The notes beneath the pieces were generated by a model. The model had not been told where the DNA came from. It saw nothing but the letters and a program-made list of their open reading frames with translations, and made no database searches. DNA of 64,000 nucleotides from Larus michahellis (lineage: Eukaryota; Chordata; Aves; Charadriiformes; Laridae). How positions within the stretch are numbered: the first letter of the stretch is position 1; every line of letters begins with the position of its first letter. Shown piece by piece: positions 40,401 through 53,729 of this stretch. The DNA lies in NCBI RefSeq assembly GCF_964199755.1, contig NC_133902.1, positions 60,767,217 through 60,831,216 of the forward strand, written 5' to 3'. The position numbers and the translations under genes were made by a program.

Positions 40401-43400
40401 TTTTGTTGGTAGGACTGTCTGAGTAAACCTGGGAATACTGATCAAGAGCACAAGTATAAATCCTCCATTATTTTTAAATAACAAGGCTTTGCATTTTAAA
40501 GTTGTTTTTTACTATTTTTTGCCTTACATTATGTACGCTTTTGTTGAGTGTAAGTACATCTGAAATACTGTGTCTGAAACTCTTTTTTTTAAAAATGTTA
40601 TTTCAGTCTACATCATCTTCCTCTCATTTTACATCTGGATGTTATGGTGAGTCTGAGAGAACTCAGGGAGCATATTCAAGACTGCCTAGCCAGCAGCGAG
40701 ATACTGATTCAAAGAGACCTAAGCTATCTTGTACATCTACCTCGTCTGTGAGAAGTAATGGCTTGACTGCCTTTTCAGGTGAGAGTTTGATTACTAAAGC
40801 TGAGTTATGTGAAAATTGCCTGAATAGTAAGATCAGGTTTTACCAAGTTTTAAAAGACTTGCTTAAAATATTATGTTTTTTATTCTTAAATATTAAAAAC
40901 CTATGCCTAACAAGAGTGCATTCACACGGATGCCAGTATCCAAAGTACTGAGAATGCTGTAAACATTGTCTTTTGAAAACCCAGTTGTACTCATGTCATT
41001 TAAAAATTGTTACCTGTACCTATTCCATTTGCAGTAAAGCTGAACTTAATTAATATGTCTCAATTGATTAAGATTTCAAGGGAAGAATGAGTGCAGCTGC
41101 TGTTACTTCATGAGTTAAATTGTGTCTGTAAACCTACGTATGCTAGGGACAGCAGAAAGGAAATCTTTACCTTATTTAGCTCTGTGTTCCAAGAAACACT
41201 GTGTGATGGGTGGTTAGAGCACTGTTGTTAGGGGTCAGGGAAGAAAGTGTTCTTTTTTAGCAGGGCCTAAACTCATTCTATAGGCCAGGCAAAAATAAAC
41301 ATTCTATACTAGGAGCTCTTTCAGTAAAAACTGACATTTTCATTAAAGCTTTAAATAAGTATGTGATACTTGGGTAAATGTAAGTTAAGCCATATGCTGA
41401 TGGAAGTCTAAAGGTCAGGAAATAATGGTCAAAAACATATTGAAAATATTTCTAGAATGTTTTGAAATAGACTATTTGATCCATTCAGTTTACCTTTGTG
41501 AGTATGGATCAATGTTCTTTTTATATCTTGTGGAACTACGCAGCCATCCAGATAAAAGTTAATAAATTCTTGCTCTGTTAATGAAATGACCACCATTAAT
41601 ATTTCTCATTATGGTGTAGGACCAGCTGTCTTTCCATTGCTGACCAGTGAATGCTTAAATTTTGATTTATAAGTTAGCAGTAAAACAAAATCAAGGTGGA
41701 TTTCTCAGAGCCATTGAGGAACACTTTTTTTTGGAACAGGAGTTTTGTTCACAGCTGAAGTATGTAGAGTTCCCTATTTAGTTGTTGAAGCTGTTAGCAA
41801 AACATAAGATCCCTTTTTAAACTGAAGTGTTTTACTCTGCACTATGTGCAAGAACAGTATTAGTCATTGTTCTTAAAGTTGTGTTTAAGCTTCAGCAGTC
41901 TTTCTGGGAGATAAATTTTAGGCACAGTTAAGAAGCATCAGTAGAATGGCAGCATTTACTAAATCTCAAGCTGTTGTTTTGCCATATTATGAAACCTGTT
42001 TAATAACTAGCTACCATTAGAAAGCAAGATGCTATTTCTCTTCCTGCTGTCCTGTATGAGTGTTAACAGGTCTGACTCTTCACAAAAGCATTATTACTTT
42101 TTTTTCCTGGTTTAGCTTTCAGAACTAACTCACTGCAAGATTAAATAAGTGCCAGCAGAGTGCTGCTTACTCTTGTCTTTATGTTGGCAGCTGGCCACTT
42201 GATCCAGCTTAGTGGTATTGTTAAACTCTCCCTTGATATAGTATAACAAGAATGCATGCATAAGTACTAGCTTTAATGGATTTGTAAATGATTACAAAAA
42301 CTGGGGATTTATTTACTTTTTCTTTCTAGATTCCTCTTGGAGGTACAGTAGGATTCCTAGATCTTCATCAGTGATGCTTGGCTCCCTTGGAACTGAGCTG
42401 GTGAGAGAGCGAAGAGAGTTAGAAAGAAGAACGGATCTGTCTGTTAATAATCTGGTGGATCACAGCTACAGAAACAGTGACTTTTCATCTTCAACATGTA
42501 TGTATTGTACAGCTGAAAGCTTATAAACCTATAGGTTGCATGCCTGTTAGTTTCTTCACATGTTCTTTAATATTTTCTTCAAAACACAAAGCCCAAAGAT
42601 CTATGTAATTTTAAGGTGTCCTTTTAAATGAAGTTGGTTGGCCACTTTCCATGCATTGGCTAAACTCTCAAAGGATATATGAATGGTCCAGCTTGTAGAT
42701 GCATTCAGTCATAAGAAAAAGGTATGGGTGTTTGCCACTGTAACTGTGTGAATAGTCAGTAAACCTCTTTTCTTCTTGTTCGTCTTAAGATCTCTTTGTA
42801 TTTAGGTATGAGAAGAGAAATAATGTTAATTTGACTCAGGAAAGAGTTTTCATGAAGATACCTATGTTGTATTATGTCTTTCCATTTGGGTTCCTGAGTG
42901 GTTATTAGGTAAAACAGCTAGACCACTGAAAATAAAAATTAATAAACTCATACTTTACATGAGGTGAGAGGTTTGTTCCATGGTAACTGCTAGGACTAGT
43001 ATGGACTTCTGCACTGTCATTTTCACTTTTCATTTACAGTGTTGTGGCCTTCTAGAGCTGTTTTGAGGGAGGCTCGTCATCAGTCTTGATTTGCCACCTT
43101 TTGCAGGTGCAGCAGTGGTATTTTATAATGCAGGACTTTTAAAAAAAAAAAATAAATTACCATTTTTACAAGTATAGAAGAAAAGCAGAAAAGATAAAAA
43201 CTAGTTCAAGATTTCATCTTGCAGTCTTGCCTTACCAGAGGAGTATATTTTAATGTCGTCATGCTCTACATAGCTTTAGTAAGTGGACAGTTGGAGTTTA
43301 CCTGGTAGAGCCTAATGCAAGAAATGGATGGGTGGTTGCTTTGTACTGTCCATGCTGCATTTCTAGCAGTAGTGCCACTGTTTAGTGTTAGCAAAAACAA

Positions 43401-46400
43401 CTCCCAGCTGTGTTCCCTGCTGTGTAGTCAAAACCATATGGCAGATGCTTGGCATCTGTGCAGATGTTTCTTTAGTTGGAGTCTGCCAGCTGCATAAACC
43501 TCAGCTTCAACAATAAATGGTGATTGCAATGCAGAGCCCATTAAAAAAACCAAAACAACACCAAAATTACAAACATGGAAGGCTTCAATGCATAGAGAAA
43601 GCTTCTGCCTCCTACCTTAATCTACCTATGCTTGTTAAGGAATTAACATATTGAAGAAGTTTCCCATCTTATGAACTTAGTGGGCTTCAGCTGCTTCGTC
43701 CTTCCACCTCTTCTCCGTGGCACCCCAGATCTAGCTATTTAAGGAAGGAGACTAGCTGATGTTAGCCTCCTCAGCTGCTTCGTATAATGTCAACTACAGT
43801 TCAGCTACAGTAGAATTCTTCTCTGTGTGTTGAGGTACTTACACTGTATTTACAGAAAATATGCTTATAAGAATCATAGAATGGTTTGGGTTGGAAGGGA
43901 CTTTTAAAGACCATATAGTCCAACCCCCTGCCGTGAGCTGGGACATCTTCAACTACGTCAGGTTTCTCAGAGTCCTGCTTGAGTGTTTGCAGGGATGGAG
44001 CATCTACCACCTCTCCGGACAACCTGTTCCAGTGTTTCACCATCCTCATAATGAAAAAAATTTCTTCCTTATATTTAGTCTGAATCTAACCTCTTTTAGT
44101 TTAAAGCCATTACCCCTTCTCCTATCGCTACAGGCCCTGTTAAAAAGTCCCTCTCCGTCTTTCTTATAAGCCTCCTTTAAGTACTGAAAGGCGGCAATCA
44201 GGTCCCCCTGGAGCCTTCTCTTCTCCAGGCTGAACAATCCCAACTCTCTCAGCCTGTCCTCACAGCAGAGGGGCTCCAGCCTTCTGATCGTGTTTGTGGT
44301 CTCCTCTGGACCTGCTACAACAGATCTGCATCTCTCTTGTGCTCACAACTCCAGAGCTGGATGCAACACTCCAGGTGGGGTCTCACCAGGGCAGAGTACA
44401 GGGGCAGAATCACCTCCCTCCACCCACAGACCACTGGGAAGCACTGGGTGATCAAATGTACTCTTAAAAAGCAGGGGAGGACACAACAATGTGGTGGTAG
44501 TTATCTAATTGACTACAGGTAATCAAGGTAATTGGGAAAGCAGATGAAATTACTAATCAGAATGGTTAAACCCGATTGTGCTCAAGCCAGTTGCATAGCT
44601 GAACATGTGAACTAACTTAGTTCTTGCATTTCTTTGATAAAAGCAATAGCTAGATAACCCTTTCAGGCTGGACCACTGGAATTACAGTATTTCTACGTTA
44701 TTCTTTTTATTTTTGGGTTCTTGGTTTAAAACATTGTTGTACTAAGATACACATCTAATTTAGATACTATTCGATTTCTGTTATCCAAAGTCAATAATTT
44801 TATGCTGCCTGTAGTATTTGTAACAGCAGCTCTTGATGTTCTTATGAGAAGAGTAAGGGTAACTTCTTGAAATAGATGGGGAATATGCTTGGCTTTATCC
44901 GTGCATTTGTTTCGGGTGCTCTGGTGTCTGCCACATTGCTGAAATTTTTATTAACCCATCTTCCTCAGTCTATAGGCAGAATGGACCTTTAAGTGAAAAA
45001 CAGTATTGGGTATAGTTTGCTGGTTTTAGTTCAGATGCTGTTCTTATGTAACTTCTGACAGATGGTCAGAATTTTCATATTTGCCTATAAGAAAGAAAGT
45101 TGCAGCTTGATAATCTGATGAATTTGGGGGTAGTAGATTCCAAATGGATTTACCAGAATGAAACCAGTCTAGGTTTTAGTTTACCTTTAAAATTATGGTA
45201 AGTAAATTCAAGCAAACTATTGTTCTGGAATCTACCTGCCAAATTTGAAACACTTTTGAGTAAGTATCATGAAATCTTGAACTTCTGTATATACACTTCC
45301 GAGTTATCCATGTGGAATGTAGTAATTAGAACACTTCAGAGTTATCCATTTGGAATGAAATTAGAGCGCATCCTGTCATAGTATTTTCCTCTGCTTTTCT
45401 GCAACAGATCTTGAAGGCAGGCCTGCCTCTTCATATGCAGAGGGAGCAAGACCAAAAGAGAACTCGTTAAGCACTTTGAGGCTGAATGCATCCATGAACC
45501 GCCAGTTGCCTTCTGATCATCAGCCATCTTTTTTCAACAGAGACTCTAACATGAGCTCTTCAAGATCCAACTATTCTTCAAGACAAAGGAGAAATGAATT
45601 GGAGTCTCCCCAGAGGAACATGCAGCCAACATTTTCTCTTACTGCCATTAGAGATGAAACTCCATCCTCAAGTAGTTCTGAAAGGGTTTTATCTTCTCAG
45701 AGGTCATTGAATGAGGCTGCAGCTGACAGCGAAGGGAGGCGCACAACCAGACAGCTGCTGTCTCGCTTAGCATCTAGTATGTCATCTACGTTTTTCTCTC
45801 GAAGGTCTAGCCAAGACTCACTGCATACAAGACCATTAGGCTCTGAAGAGTCAACGGTGGTCCCAAGAATTCAAGCTTCTAATCTTTCAAGCAGTAATGG
45901 AGCTGCAACTCCAGAAGTTCCAGGACTTCAGGCATCTGAAACTTCTCAGGGATTTAGTTTTCTTAGACGAAGATGGGGTTTATCAGGAGTTTCACAAAAT
46001 CATAACTCTGATTCAGATGGGGAAAGTTACAGACCAGACTCTGAAAGTAGGAGCACGGGATCCTGGTTATCATCGTCTTTGAGGAACAGATGTACACCTC
46101 TCTTTTCCAGAAGAAGAAGAGAAGGAAGAGATGAATCCGCAAGGATCTCTACCTCTGATACAACTGCTAGATCACAACATATCTTCAGAAGAAGAGAGTC
46201 AGGTGAGGAGACCTCTCTTGAAGCATCAGATAGCCCTCCTCGGGCTTCTGTTAGCAGACCACCAACACCTGCAGTATCTGGTATTCCTTCAGCTACTGCC
46301 TCCCCACCAGATTCAGCCCACAGTAGGAGAAGTTCTGGAATTCTGCCTGGTTCTCTCTTTCGCTTTGCAGTGCCTCCAACATTAGGAAGCAGTCTATCTG

Positions 46401-49400
46401 ACAATCTTATGATAACTGTAGATATTATTCCCTCTGGCTGGAATCAGTCTGATGGACAAGAAAGCGTCAAGTCTAAAATACCGCCTTCAAGAGATCCAGA
46501 AAGACTCCAGAAAATTAAAGAGAGGTAAATTAGTATGTTCTTTCGAGATAATAAAATGTACCTGACTTAACAGGAGAGGGTCTTCTGTAACCATGATGTT
46601 TGAGGGAAACTTTTCTTCAGAGAAGACAGCAACTGAGTCTTCTGTCACCTGCATTCTCACTTTTGTCTTTAGAGAAACTTGTTTTAATCCTTGTAGGTTT
46701 GAGAACAGTTTGATGAATGGAATTGTCATTATAAAAAGTCTTACATGAAACGTGTCACAGCGTTTGTCGATATTCCTTCCTATTCAGCCTGCTTTTAGAA
46801 GATTCCGAAGATGAAGAGGGTGACTTATGCAGAATCTGTCAGATGTCCTCTGCAAGTTCTGACAACCTTTTAATAGAGCCATGCAAATGCACTGGAAGTC
46901 TGCAGTATGTTCACCAGGAGTGCATGAAAAAATGGCTACAGTCCAAGATTAATTCAGGTAAAGCAGACTCTTGACCAAGGTAGACCTCCAGTTACATTAG
47001 GAGGCTTATCAGGAGGTTTACTCTTAGTAATATTAAGGTATTTATTTGAAAAGCTGTTGGAGAGAAACAGCAGCGTGGCACTTCCAGGCTTATTGTGTGC
47101 CTGTGCAGCTTCTCATGTGAGTAGTTCCAACAACTGTAATTCAGACAATTACATTTTTGGGTTTGCCTGCTAAGGTGTCAGACAAACTATCATTGCAGAA
47201 GTGTAACTTTAGAGCTACTCTGCCACTTTGGGTGGGTTTGTCCCCCATCCTTCCTCATGCACGTGATTCTAGTTTTAAGACTTTTGTAGCCAGGCTGACT
47301 ATAGCAGAGTGATAGGAATTTGAAAATCCAAAAATGTTTTTCTATTGTAACTATACTTAAATACTTATTTTTTTTTTTTAAGATAGTAACTCCTTTTCAA
47401 GGCATTTACAACTGCTGGTTTAAAAAAAATTACTTCAAAATGCATACTTTTTTTTTTTAAGAAATACTTCAGAAAGAGCACACTGTACAAATGTGTTTGT
47501 AACAAATTGATTGACCAGTTTATAACTAAGTTATCTGCAGTATTTCTAAGACTTAAAAATAGGTGGCTTGGTAGAAAGCATGAAGATCATGGAATACTTT
47601 TCACCAAAGGAAGGTGCTTGCATCTCTTTACTTTTTTTTATGCGGTATCAGAGAAGGGATGTATTAGAAGCCTAAGCCTGTAGGAAAAATTAATTTGAAG
47701 TATTGAACTATAAAAGATATAAATCCATCGTAAACTTGCTTTGTTCATCTTGCTGCTTATAGAATCATAGAATTGCCTAGGTTGGAAGGTACCTTTCAGA
47801 TCGAGTACAGCCATCAACCTAACCATATAGCTTGCAAAAACCACCACTAAACCATATCGCTAAGCAAAACCATATCGCTCAGCAGCTGAAGCAGCTTGTT
47901 TTAAACCTGATACTTTAAGGCAAAATGTTACTCTGGAAAGAACTTTAAGCTATTCTGGTATATTTATTATTATTTTTGTGTAAATTTGGATTACACTATA
48001 GAATTCAAACAGCCCAAGCAACAGTTTTTTGCCAGACTTCCGTACAGAGGTATGTGGTGTCCAGAACTAACATAACGCAAAATATGTGGAGCTGGATAAA
48101 GAATAAACATTCGGTAGCATTTAAGTTCTGACATAAGCAGATAGTCACTACATTCGTATTAGAGCCTTTCTTTTCTTTGAACCTTGCTCTGCAAAATAAA
48201 GCCAAGAATTAGTTGAAGTTTGTAATGCTTGTATAATTGTGTCCTATGTTATGGATTGTTGCAACTTGACACTGACATTCCCCTGCCTCTCCCCACCAGG
48301 TTCTTCTTTGGAAGCAGTAACAACTTGTGAACTGTGCAAGGAGAAGTTGCATCTGAACATGGAAGACTTTGACATTCATGAACTCTATAGGGCACATGCA
48401 AATGAACAAGTTAGTATATTTTGCCTAATTTGGTAAGTGTTGGTTTGGTGCTGGGAGGGTGCTCTTCTTTAGAGAAGAGAAATGAATCTCCTTTTCAGGA
48501 TGGCTGTTATGCACATGAAGTAACGTCGACATGGAACAGATTTCTCTCCTCAATATTTAGACAAATTCTATCTTCCTGTTGTGCTTCATATAGATGAGAT
48601 TTCAGTAAGTGTAACACATCTCTTAGCTTTTTCTTAGTTGCAGACTTGTCATCTAGCTTTGCAGTCCAGTGTCTCTGCCACATAGGTGCAGTGCTAGTAT
48701 GAGTAGATTGAATTTCACATTAAGCCATGAATTGTGTTTGCCTTTCGCTGTTTTTTAACGCACTTAAGCAGTTTGTTTTAAATATACCATTAAAGACTAC
48801 TTTTGTTTCATTAGTGGTAGAAGCTAACCTCTGTTCGAACAGCTTCCTGCTGCTCCTTCAAGTCCTTTCCTAAATTAAAAATAATTAAAGGCCTGTTAGA
48901 ATCATAGAATTGTCTGGGTTGGAAGCGACCTTTAAGGTCTTTGAGTCTAGCCATTAACTTGACGCTGCTAAAACCACCACTAACCCATGTCCCTCACCAC
49001 CACGTCTGCTCATCTTTTCGATACCTCCAGGGGTGACGACTCAGCCACTTACCTGGGCAACCTGTTCCAGTGTTTGAATTAGTGTTACTCTCATTATCTT
49101 AGAACTACTGAATTGTGTAGTATTTAAAAATGAATAAATAACAAAAAGCTGGCATTATTTTAATGAATTTTATTCAGAGGGTTTTCCTTATTCTCTGGGT
49201 TGTATTCTCTGAATATAGAAAGACTAATGAGATTTGCCTACCTCAGAGGTTGAAAGAAAATACAAAGTAACACCAGTTTTGGAGCCAAACATCAACCTCT
49301 AATTTTCTTACTATTTAGAGTAACCCCTTTTCTAGTTCCTGCCACTTGGGCCAGACTGTGAAAAGTCTTTCTGTAGAGTGCCATCATCTTATGTTTTAGC

Positions 49401-52400
49401 ACTACTGATTGTTGGTTGCTGTCACTGCAGTTTGGTAGAAATAAGAGCTTTGAAGCTTTTCCTAAAGAGTTGATTCTGTAAGTAATTTATCAAAGTACTT
49501 GTAACACCATAAAGTTCTTACAATATTTCTCTTTATTTTGGCTTTCTGTAAAGCGTTGGAACCACTGAAAAGAGATCAGCAGAGTTTGTTGGTTTTATTT
49601 TCCCCAGAATACTCTGATTCTCAGATTCCTTTTTGTGAACTAATCATGCTGACTAAGATTTTATTTGTAGGACTCTTTCTGTTTATCTTCAAGGATAACA
49701 TCTTAGATCTGGGGTGGGTGGGAAGAACCAGAAGTATAAATAGCTTTTCAGTAATTAAAATATTTTAGTATTGCATTTCCTTAATTCTCTTGGAAGAACT
49801 AGAGATCAAATATATAATGTTTCCAGTAAAAATTAATTCTTGTTCTACTTCTTGAATTGTATATGCAGACACATCACTGACATTCTGAATGTCTCTTTTG
49901 TTCTTCTTTAAGGCTGATTATGAATTTATCAGCTCTGGTCTCTACCTTGTAGTGTTGTTACACTTATGTGAGCAGCGCTTTTCTGACATGCTAGGAACTG
50001 CAAGCGAAGCCAGCACACGTGTCAGAGTAAGTATGCAGTGATTTTTATGTCAGGAGTTGCTTGTTCAGAGAGCTTGGAAATAGATTGTTACCTTGAGCAA
50101 CCTAGGAGCTAGATACCCAAGAAGCATGCTTATTTAACAAATTTAGGTCTAAAATGGTTTTGGCTTGTCAATGCAGTAACACCATGTTTGATTTGAAACT
50201 GAAGGTACTACTTTATTGCAGTTACTGTGTTGCAAAATCTTTTTTTTTTTTTTTTCAAGGTTGTCGGTAATTTGTTGGTTTGCATGTATGTTGTCATGAT
50301 TATTGTGAATTTATGCAAAACTCCTTCTGTACAAAACATGCAGTTGAAAATGTTGGACTACCTTATTTGATTAATTTTTCTCATTATGCCAGTCTGTATT
50401 GCAAAGGTCTAGACCTTGTAATGCTTATCTGCTGAATTGTGCCCACATATGCACTTGAATATTACATTCTGAAACTGACTAGCTATAGTATGATTTTCTG
50501 GCATTAATCAAAACTCTTAGTAGTTGTACTTGACTGGATTTTTGTCACTTAAACGGCTTGGCATAGAAATGCAGTAAGTACACATTTTACTGGTAAGAGA
50601 TCATCATAGAAAGTTATTTCTGCGTGGTGATTCATTCAGAAATCCTGTATTCTATACGTTTATTTGATACTAGTGCTCTTCGTCAACAGAGCCTCCTGAA
50701 AAGCTAATTTTTTTTTTTTAATGGCATAGAAAGAATTAACAATATTAAACTTTTCCAACACTTACTGGAATGGTTGGTAGCAGGTACTAGGCCTTCGGGG
50801 TAGAGGCAAGACTGTGCTCTAATCTTTTACCGTATTAGAACAGTGATCCTCTTTTCTGTACATATCTAATGTAGAGCTTGTATTCCATAATCCACAAATG
50901 AATTGTCCAGTTTTCTCTGCTATGAGTGTAGAAATATAAAAGACGTATATTCTAGTAGTAGCCAGCATCCAGTACAGTTTATTAGCTTGAGTGTATTGCA
51001 GAAATATGTTTTTACTGTTTCTTTTTTCATCAAAGGCACCACTACGCAGTTGTGTGACACTGCATTTTAAACCAGTGAGAGCACTGATGCATGTTTGATA
51101 CCGAGTGTGCAACTGAGCTGTGGAAACTGTAGTGTTATATATTGTTGTTTCATTTTAATTGGTGTGTCTCAAGATCTGGACTGTCTCTGAAACAGTGATG
51201 TAGGTTGTCACTGAAAAAACCCACTTGGCTGAGATTTTTGAAGTTGCCCAAGGACCTTGTGTTCCTAGGGATTTTGGCTTTGTGTTTTGATACCATGTAC
51301 TTCTAACATTAAACTGCCACCATTGCCTAACGGTATTCCTGCTCTTCTTATTTACAGTTAAAATCTTAAGTGCGTTTTTCATTAACCTTATTTAGCCAGC
51401 GGGCTCTGTTTTGCTATTTCAATGGTTAAGTAAATAAAATAGATCCAACTAATGCAGTCATTACGGATTATGTTTTTCTGCATTACAATTTCTAGGAACA
51501 GTTTTAGTAAAACTGGCACTTGTTTATGTGTACTACTTTCAAAACTGATGTGTTCTACAAACTGTAGAACAGGAAGATGATGCCACTAATTGTTACCTGA
51601 ACCACTTGACATAAAGCAGAAGCTGAAAAAACTGTGCAATAGCAATTTGAAGTCTAATGTGTGGGGATTTATATTAAATTTTGTATTGATTTTTGTAAGT
51701 TGGGCAAATGTGTTAGGATAACTGACATCTGGGATGAAGCTTTGGGATGTAAAAGGTGAAGAAAAAGTGAAGAAAACTTTGCTAACTTGTTGCAAACTTC
51801 TGCAGATAACTTTGCAACTTTTAAACTACTTTCTCTCTGCCTTGTTTCTAGTTTATTAACCTTGCAAGAACTCTTCAGGCACATATGGAAGATATTGAAA
51901 GTAGGTGCTTCCCCTCTTTCCCTCCCCTCCCATTAGATCAACTCAAAGTTAAATGAGTACAGTCCTCCTTGCCAAGATTCATAATACCAGACTTAATTAT
52001 TGAAAATTTGACTTTACCCGGCAGTGCTTTTTCCATTATCAGTAGAATTATTCCAAGGGGGAACTGGTTTTAATTCTCCATGATTAATTTCCCAACAGCA
52101 TAGAGTTGTTCAGACCACAGAAGTGTCTTCTGCAAGTGATAACAAGATTCCTTACTAGTTACAGTTTGGTTGTTGTAATTCTAGTAGTACATGGTTATGG
52201 AATTGGTGGTGACTCTCAGGCTGTAGCCTTTTACCTGAGTCCTAGTAGAAAAGAAACATTTAAAGTTGAATTTCACTGCACTCAAATTACCATGCTTCTC
52301 TTGCCATTTCCTCTTCTCCCCTTTCTTTTTTTCTGTCCACACACACTTTTTGGTTGTTTGTGTTCCTTGATCACTTCAGGAATGAAATTTAACTGTTGCC

Positions 52401-53729
52401 AATTTTGGCAAAGGACTAGTCTACTTTTCACCTAATGGCTGCTTCAGTGTGCTTAAATTCAAAAGTATATGCTGACTTGTGGTAAATGGATCCTGAATCT
52501 AAGTATTATTTGTGGGCATGATGAATAGGCAATAGAAGTGTAGTTGATCTGTCTTTCCCTTTTTTTTTTAAATGTGAATGTCTGTCAACATTCGAAGTTT
52601 GTGTATAAATTTTCAGTGCATAGGAGGTATTTGGAGTACAATAAGGAATGCTCTGTGTGTGGAAGATTTTTAGTTCAAGGAGCAGATATTATTTTTTCAT
52701 TCAGAGCAGAACAAGGTGGACTTAAGAATTTATTCATAAGTTGTGTGCATTGTTGGAGTAAAAATTAATCTTAATGAGGGCCATTTTACACAATAATGTA
52801 ATCTATATTTGATTCAGGCTTTATCTGACTTGTAGGCGAGGATTATTGACTTCTAGATTTATTATTGATGCGACTGTAGTTACATTTCTCTTCTAAGAAT
52901 TGGAGAACTGAGGAGACAGACCACGTGTCTTTCTGTGTTCAGAGATGGAAGAAGTTACTCGAGTATAAATACTTCCTTTACTGCAGAGTTTGCTTAAGAG
53001 GACAGATTAAATTCCTGTTACAGACAAGCTAATACTTTACAAACATATTGTAGATGTGTGTACTGACTTTTTAAATCATAGTTGACAAGTGTGTATTTGT
53101 CTTTTAATTCAGCTTGCAACAGCAAAATCCTGTACATACTATGTGGGCTTTATGTTCATTTTGCATATGCTGAAAGAATGGGGGTGGAGAGAGGAGCTGC
53201 TTCCAAGTAGGCGTGATTTAATTACATTAAGCGACATGTATATAAAATTTTAAAGAGTCTTTCTGTTTGTTAAGACTGCTGAACCTTCTAGACATTTTAG
53301 TATCCAAATTGTTAATTTTGTGAGTCATTTCTTTCCCTTGTGTTGGGTGCTGCTGTCATGGATTGAATATATTCTCCTCTGACTACTGTTGGAATTAGCC
53401 ACTGTAAACACTACATAAAAGTTGAATCTCTGGCGTAATTAAGTTTTCTTCCTTTTATTTTGAGGAAGAACAGCAGGAGGACACTGCATTTTGTAATGTC
53501 AAGTTTTGATTTGAAAATGCTGTATTTTTCAGAAATGAGATGCATTTAAAAATTAAGCCATGTAATTATACAAGGCTTGGGCAGGTATTACAATCTGCTG
53601 TTTAATATTATAAAATTACCTTTATTTCCACTACACATCTTAAAGTGCTCTAATTTCACAGACCTCTGTCAAGGCTTCTGATTATACTGTGTTGTTCCAA
53701 CAGCTTCTGAGGACGATTCTGAAGACTGA
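34314..53729 (+). CDS. MARCHF7: MARCHF7 (axotrophin), RING-CH E3 ubiquitin ligase
   Basis: Ten coding exons splice into one unbroken frame of 743 codons: 34314-34460, 38316-38474, 40607-40778, 42330-42497, 45408-46524, 46788-46957, 48300-48409, 49913-50026, 51852-51900 and 53704-53729. All introns are GT-AG and all phases match. The start has a strong context (A at -3, G at +4). Residues 1-587 are serine- and arginine-rich and probably disordered. Residues 602-657 form the RING-CH finger with ligands C602, C605, C620, C622, H630, C633, C654 and C657 (C4HC3). No transmembrane segment is visible, as in mammalian MARCHF7 and unlike most MARCH proteins. The family transfers ubiquitin from an E2 to substrates, and MARCHF7 has been linked to T-cell tolerance and LIF. 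Human protein is about 700 residues. The longer length here comes from the 53-residue exon at 38316, and the C-terminus is shorter. Confidence 0.96.
34461..38315 (+). other. MARCHF7: MARCHF7 intron 2
   Basis: Unique-looking intron sequence with T-rich runs at about 36181-36215 and 37699-37713. No repeat element or exon was recognised inside. Confidence 0.6.
38316..38474 (+). CDS. MARCHF7: MARCHF7 exon 3, in-frame cassette candidate
   Basis: 159 bases, 53 codons (residues 50-102), phase 0 at both ends, acceptor GTTCTTCAG and donor GTGAGA. The product is serine- and arginine-rich like its neighbours. As I recall the canonical human protein, exon 2 joins directly to sequence matching exon 4 here, so this exon would be an extra or alternatively included cassette. 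Skipping it leaves a 690-residue protein, close to the mammalian length. Open frame and good splice sites support it, but inclusion has to be shown by RNA. Confidence 0.7.
40607..40778 (+). CDS. MARCHF7: MARCHF7 exon 4
   Basis: Acceptor GTTATTTCAG, donor GTGAGA. It encodes residues 103-159 plus the first base of codon 160. It contains the [10 protein letters not shown] motif, which is strongly like mammalian MARCHF7 and resembles a basic nuclear-localisation patch. Confidence 0.92.
42330..42497 (+). CDS. MARCHF7: MARCHF7 exon 5
   Basis: Acceptor TCTTTCTAG, donor GTATGT. It enters with two bases of codon 160 and leaves one base of codon 216. It encodes [13 protein letters not shown] and the charged [10 protein letters not shown] segment, both recognisable from the mammalian protein. 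Confidence 0.92.
43871..44425 (-). mobile_element. CR1 fragment in MARCHF7 intron 5
   Basis: Antisense CR1 copy of about 0.55 kb. Its 3' end (GAATCATAGAATGGTTTGGG on plus) is at 43871, and it extends into the ORF2 C-terminal region (minus frames with [11 protein letters not shown] and W-N-R-L-S-G-E-V-V, in different frames). It is 5'-truncated near 44425. Confidence 0.92.
45408..46524 (+). CDS. MARCHF7: MARCHF7 exon 6, large central exon
   Basis: At 1117 bases this is half of the coding sequence (residues 216-588, split codons at both ends). Acceptor TTTTCTGCAACAG, donor GTAAAT. It encodes the serine- and arginine-rich central region, including [16 protein letters not shown], the block around [11 protein letters not shown], and L-F-R-F-A-V-P-P before the RING-CH domain. 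These blocks are highly similar to mammalian MARCHF7. Frames on the opposite strand are shadows. Confidence 0.95.
46788..46957 (+). CDS. MARCHF7: MARCHF7 exon 7, RING-CH first half
   Basis: Acceptor CTTCCTATTCAG, donor GTAAAG. It encodes an acidic stretch (E-D-S-E-D-E-E-G-D) and then six of the eight zinc ligands: C602, C605, C620, C622, H630 and C633, with the C-x-C-x7-H-x2-C spacing of RING-CH. It is separated from exon 6 by an intron of only 263 bases. Confidence 0.95.
47759..47885 (-). mobile_element. CR1 3' fragment in MARCHF7 intron 7
   Basis: Antisense CR1 tail starting with ATAGAATCATAGAATTGCCT and the conserved GGTTGGAAGGTACCTTT segment. It degrades into an imperfect local duplication (two copies of AAACCATATCGCT at about 47850-47878). 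Confidence 0.85.
48300..48409 (+). CDS. MARCHF7: MARCHF7 exon 8, RING-CH second half
   Basis: Acceptor TCTCCCCACCAG, donor GTTAGT. It completes codon 645 and encodes the last two zinc ligands C654 and C657 (C-E-L-C), then the conserved [12 protein letters not shown] segment. It ends in phase 0. Confidence 0.94.
48899..49081 (-). mobile_element. CR1 3' fragment in MARCHF7 intron 8
   Basis: Antisense CR1 copy with the tail GAATCATAGAATTGTCTGGG, the stem GGTTGGAAGCGACCTTTAAG and about 100 further bases of ORF2 C-terminal region. Truncated near 49081. Confidence 0.88.
49913..50026 (+). CDS. MARCHF7: MARCHF7 exon 9
   Basis: Acceptor TTCTTCTTTAAG, donor GTAAGT, 38 codons in phase 0 (residues 682-719). 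It encodes [19 protein letters not shown], a hydrophobic helix-like segment too short and polar-flanked to be a clear membrane span. Confidence 0.92.
51852..51900 (+). CDS. MARCHF7: MARCHF7 exon 10, micro-exon
   Basis: A 49-base exon between TTGTTTCTAG and GTAGGT. It encodes [16 protein letters not shown] and leaves one base of codon 736. The match to the mammalian protein is nearly exact despite the small size. Confidence 0.9.
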
